DNA of 26,024 nt from an uncultured Lachnospiraceae bacterium (GTDB lineage: Bacteria; Bacillota; Clostridia; Lachnospirales; Lachnospiraceae), in the NCBI GenBank assembly GCA_945492935.1, contig CALYVE010000003.1, positions 1-26,024 of the forward strand. The letters run 5' to 3'. The translations under genes were made by a program, and so were the position numbers. This document shows, one piece after another, positions 23,333 to 26,024 of the stretch (the stretch's first letter is position 1; every line of letters begins with the position of its first letter). A model generated the notes under the pieces. It was not told where the DNA came from. It made no database searches and saw only the letters and a program-made list of their open reading frames with translations.

Positions 23333-24325
23333 ATGATTAATTTTAAGGTTGGTATTCTTGGTGCCGGTGCAATTGCCGGTACAATCGCAGAAACACTAAA
23401 TGCTCTCGAAGCCTTCGAGCCATATGCCATCGCATCCCGCGACCTACAGAAAGCCGAAGAATTCGGTAACAAATATAACATCAACAAACGTTATGGTTCC
23501 TACGAGGAACTGCTCGCAGATCCGGATGTGGAGCTTGTTTACATCGCAACACCGCACGCATTCCATGCTGAGCAGGCAAAGATGTGTATCAATGCCGGCA
23601 AGCCATGTCTCGTTGAAAAATCATTTACCCATAACGCTGCAACTGCACAGGAAGTAATTGAGCTCTCCGAAGAAAAAAATGTATTCTGTGCCGAAGCTAT
23701 GTGGACGCGTTGTCTTCCGATGTATCATCTCATCATGGAAGCGCTCGACAAGGGTGTCATCGGCCGCGTTGCACACGTCGCTACGAGCATAGGGTTCAAG
23801 CTTGACACAAACGAACGTATCGTCAAACCGGAACTCGCCGGTGGCGCTTTATTAGATCTTGGTGTTTACCCGTTGAACTACATAACGATGCTTGTTGGTG
23901 CTGCTCCAAATGCAATCACATCAACATGCATGCGTCTTGAGACAGGCGTTGACGGGCAGGAGACATTGATGTTCCGTTTCCCGGATGGCAAGAGCGGAAC
24001 TGCTTTAGTAACAACCTTATTTGAGACCGATAACACTGCTGTTGTTTATGGTACAACCGGATATATGGTTATTGAAAATGTCTTGAATCCGGAGCGCTTT
24101 TACGTATACAGCAACGGTCAGAAATTATTGAACATCACAAAGCCGGAAACACAAATCTCCGGTTACGAATATGAATTCATCGCAGCTCGTAACGCAATCA
24201 TCCTTGGCAAAAACGAACTCGCCGAGATGCCTCACTCCGAGACACTCCGCATTATGCGCCTTATGGATGGTCTCCGCAACGCATGGGGCGTGAAATACCC
24301 TCTTGCAGGCGAGCCTACAGAATAA
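23333..24325 (+). CDS. Gfo/Idh/MocA-family NAD(P)-dependent oxidoreductase
   Basis: A 330-residue cytosolic dehydrogenase. N-terminal Rossmann fold with GAGAIAG (10-16), IATPHAFHAEQ (71-81) and the EKS version of the family EKP motif (E95-K96-S97). The C-terminal alpha/beta domain has GGALLDLGVYPLNY (170-183), where D175 and Y179 are the usual conserved positions. The GGALLDLGVYP block is typical of the branch that includes dihydrodiol dehydrogenase and NADP-dependent D-xylose dehydrogenase. Divergence from a xylanase makes a pentose or sugar-derivative substrate attractive, but substrate specificity cannot be read from sequence in this family. AGGAG lies seven bases upstream. It is a single gene that ends in the convergent gap with aroD. 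Confidence 0.93.
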   Translation: MINFKVGILGAGAIAGTIAETLNALEAFEPYAIASRDLQKAEEFGNKYNINKRYGSYEELLADPDVELVYIATPHAFHAEQAKMCINAGKPCLVEKSFTHNAATAQEVIELSEEKNVFCAEAMWTRCLPMYHLIMEALDKGVIGRVAHVATSIGFKLDTNERIVKPELAGGALLDLGVYPLNYITMLVGAAPNAITSTCMRLETGVDGQETLMFRFPDGKSGTALVTTLFETDNTAVVYGTTGYMVIENVLNPERFYVYSNGQKLLNITKPETQISGYEYEFIAARNAIILGKNELAEMPHSETLRIMRLMDGLRNAWGVKYPLAGEPTE

Positions 24326-24351
24326 TCGGACTACAACATATCATAATTAGG

Positions 24352-24421
24352 AAGAATTGCTTCATCAGCAATTCTCTCATTGCACTGCCGGCAGGGTCCA
24401 CGCCCACAAGGCCGCGGTATA
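24352..24421 (-). repeat. Dispersed structured repeat, copy B
   Basis: A 70-base inverted copy of the element at 9769-9839. The first-hairpin arms read CCGCG / CGTGG here, a G-C to G-U change that keeps pairing, and the final hairpin (GAATTGC / GCAATTC) and CTGCCGGCAG are intact. On the minus strand it begins inside the last bases of the aroD terminator and reads in the direction of aroD. Confidence 0.85.
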
Positions 24422-24467
24422 ATTAAAAGAAGCATCGTCCAATGACGATGCTTCTTTTAATTATACC
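24416..24467. terminator. Perfect bidirectional terminator between convergent genes
   Basis: A 24-base perfect inverted repeat (24416-24439 with 24444-24467) around a CAAT loop. The GC-richer centre (GAAGCATCGTC) is flanked by TTTTAATTATA on either strand, so it should stop transcripts of aroD from one side and of the oxidoreductase gene from the other. Confidence 0.9.
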
Positions 24468-24475
24468 TATTTGAC

Positions 24476-25264
24476 CTATATACAAAAACAATGGATTTCA
24501 TTTAAAAGCACCTGCAGCTTCTCTATCGGTATCTGGCCGGGTGCCGATGCATGCTGCAACGTTGCAAAGGCCATGGCACTTCCGAAGATTTCGCCACTGA
24601 CGCGACTGATTGCACCAAGTCCGCCCATAGAGATTGCAACAATCGGAACCTTTGCAAATTCACGATTCATATGCTCTGTTGCCGAAAGAAGTGTAAGCAC
24701 ATCCTTTTTTGACTGCGGCATGACAGCGATTTTTGCAATGTCCGCTCCCAGCTCCTGCATCCGGCAAAGACGCTCAATCATGTCTTCTTCTGCAGGTGTT
24801 GCCTGAAAATCATGATTTGACATAATAATATAGACACCGTTTGCCTTGGCGCAGGAAACCAAATGCTTCACGCTCGCTTCCCCCGAATAAAGCTCCACAT
24901 CAACAAGATCCGCAAGTCTGTTCGTTATAACAAATTCGTTTATCTCTGCTAACGTTGGACTTTGAAATGCCAAAGGCTCTCCACCTTCACTTTCGCTTCG
25001 AATTGTAAAAAGTAAAATCTGCTTCGAAAGCGTTTCGCGAAGCTTTTCCAAACAATGCTTCAGGCGGCTTTTATCACCGAGACCTTCAAAATAATCCCCA
25101 CGAAATTCTACAACATCAATGGTTGCGTTCTCTGATGCTTTTGCAATTGCATCCGCCTGCTTATAAAGCGAAGCCTCATTATTTCCAACAAGGGGCACAC
25201 ACACAAGTGGTGTGCCTGCCCCAAATTGTTTTTGTTTTATCTGAATGCAAGGATTGTTCTGCAT
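24476..25264 (-). CDS. aroD: Type I 3-dehydroquinate dehydratase
   Basis: A 262-residue class I aldolase-fold enzyme that dehydrates 3-dehydroquinate to 3-dehydroshikimate in the shikimate pathway through a Schiff base. Active-site residues are all present: E53 and R55 (VEFRGDYF), R89 (TIRSESEGG), H151 (MSNHDFQATP), Schiff-base K178 (KIAVMP), R221 (AISRVSGEIFGS), S240 and Q244 (HASAPGQIP). Spacing matches H143, K170, R213, S232 and Q236 of the Escherichia coli enzyme at a constant offset of eight. I chose the ATG at 25264 (AAGAGG eight bases upstream); the longer frame runs into the upstream gene. It lies 22 bases behind the acidic protein gene, so the two are probably co-transcribed. No other aro gene is in the window. 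Confidence 0.97.
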   Translation of the reverse strand: MQNNPCIQIKQKQFGAGTPLVCVPLVGNNEASLYKQADAIAKASENATIDVVEFRGDYFEGLGDKSRLKHCLEKLRETLSKQILLFTIRSESEGGEPLAFQSPTLAEINEFVITNRLADLVDVELYSGEASVKHLVSCAKANGVYIIMSNHDFQATPAEEDMIERLCRMQELGADIAKIAVMPQSKKDVLTLLSATEHMNREFAKVPIVAISMGGLGAISRVSGEIFGSAMAFATLQHASAPGQIPIEKLQVLLNEIHCFCI

Positions 25265-25286
25265 ATATAAAACCTCTTTATTTCTT

Positions 25287-26024
25287 TTACAGAATTGTAA
25301 CGTAACGATCTGTGATACCCATAACAAGCTCATCCGCTGTAAATGAATCATAAGCGGAATCATAAGTTACTGTCATCACAAGATATACATCCTCATCCAT
25401 ATATCTTGCAAATTTGTAAATGGTCTTATCACCATATCCCGCATTATATTCTATCTTTGAGTAATGAATTTCCATTCCGTCCTGATCAATTGTTTCATTC
25501 TCCACATAATCAAGGACATCACAGTCAAGCGCGTCCATACCGGTAAGCAACTCTTCTACAGTTTCATATGTATTAATTTCATACTCAATATAAGTATTGT
25601 TCGCATTTACTAAGTCAACGAAATAGTCTGAGATATAATCCAGAGTAAATCCATCCAAACCGCTTTCAATCTTAACAGAGTATCCGTCCTCGTTGAGGTA
25701 TGCATCAGAAAATGACAAATCACTTGACTCTGATTCTCCATAGTCTTCATAGTCTTCATACTCTTCCTGATAGTCCATATCATCCGATGTTGTCTCAAGC
25801 AACTCCATGAGCGCCTGTCCAAGCTCGCCTGTGTTCATTATAAAATCACTTGTCCACTGCATTATGAGCCCTGTATTATCAACGATAATAGCTTCGAACT
25901 CTTCCTGTGTCATTGTTTCAAGATTATAAACCGGTATACTGCTATCAATATTATGAGCCGAAGAACTTCCGGCATTCACGGAATAATCAAGCGCAAATTC
26001 AATCGTATCGGAGCCTTCAACACC
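25287..26024 (-). CDS. Acidic protein of unknown function, 5' end outside the window
   Basis: The frame is open to the window edge: 15 codons precede the GTG at 25979 without a stop (GVEGSDTIEFALDYS-V), so that GTG is probably an internal valine and the gene is partial. The visible 245 residues are strongly acidic, with a run near SDDMDYQEEYEDYEDYGES, then an alternating pattern (DGYSVKIESGLDGFTLDYISDYFVDLV; ITDRYVTIL at the end). There is no membrane segment in the visible part. The composition resembles exported Lachnospiraceae proteins of unknown role whose signal peptide would be beyond the edge. No function is proposed. It ends 22 bases before aroD. Confidence 0.88.
   Translation of the reverse strand, partial: GVEGSDTIEFALDYSVNAGSSSAHNIDSSIPVYNLETMTQEEFEAIIVDNTGLIMQWTSDFIMNTGELGQALMELLETTSDDMDYQEEYEDYEDYGESESSDLSFSDAYLNEDGYSVKIESGLDGFTLDYISDYFVDLVNANNTYIEYEINTYETVEELLTGMDALDCDVLDYVENETIDQDGMEIHYSKIEYNAGYGDKTIYKFARYMDEDVYLVMTVTYDSAYDSFTADELVMGITDRYVTIL

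Noticed and set aside
25025..25037. CGAAAGCGTTTCG, resembling a catabolite-control (cre) site
   Set aside because: It lies deep inside aroD coding sequence and is explained by its codons; no promoter is near.
25021..25043. GCTTCG...CGAAGC inverted repeat
   Set aside because: Within the aroD coding region, with no position suited to termination or regulation.
25977..25979. GTG as the start of the acidic protein
   Set aside because: The frame stays open to the window edge and no ribosome site precedes the GTG, so the gene is treated as 5' partial.

Overview
The window looks like a chromosomal segment of a motile, saccharolytic anaerobe of the Clostridia, most likely a Lachnospiraceae member (Roseburia/Agathobacter/Butyrivibrio-like). 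The reasons are purine-rich Shine-Dalgarno sites before almost every gene, a flagellin-FliS pair, sporulation-type genes, cytosolic cellobiose phosphorylase, a lipoprotein GH10 xylanase, and a long type-2-like IleRS. There are no tRNA or rRNA genes, transposases, phage genes or CRISPR arrays.

Layout. (1) 1-5393, minus strand: HIT-family protein, FliS-like chaperone, flagellin, and a 954-residue protein whose C-terminus resembles the FliK hook-length domain and which sits behind a good sigma-D/sigma-28 promoter. (2) 5581-6746, plus strand: a secreted G5 + LytM (M23) cell-wall protein and a small Ig-like protein closed by a strong terminator. (3) 7230-9707, plus strand: cellobiose phosphorylase (GH94) behind a 483-base promoter region. 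(4) 9900-14728, minus strand: a Thr/Glu-repeat lipoprotein of unknown role, an isolated acyl carrier protein, a PAS-GGDEF(degenerate)-EAL protein, and a spoIID/spoIIQ-like pair in which the catalytic residues of both proteins are missing. (5) 14868-20502, minus strand: glycogen phosphorylase immediately downstream of ileS. (6) 20755-24325: a GH10-CBM9 xylanase lipoprotein (minus) divergent from a Gfo/Idh/MocA oxidoreductase (plus), sharing a 226-base control region. (7) 24476-end, minus strand: type I 3-dehydroquinate dehydratase preceded by an acidic protein that runs off the window.

Together the genes cover motility, extracellular xylan attack, phosphorolytic use of cellobiose and glycogen, c-di-GMP turnover and sporulation. 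The observations most worth following are: a ~70-base structured repeat present twice, each time directly behind the terminator of a gene in a convergent gap and reading in that gene's direction; the catalytically empty SpoIID-SpoIIQ pair that still has compartment-type sporulation promoter matches; and the large FliK-like protein tied to the flagellar regulon by its promoter. All assignments are by reading motifs; no database search was possible.
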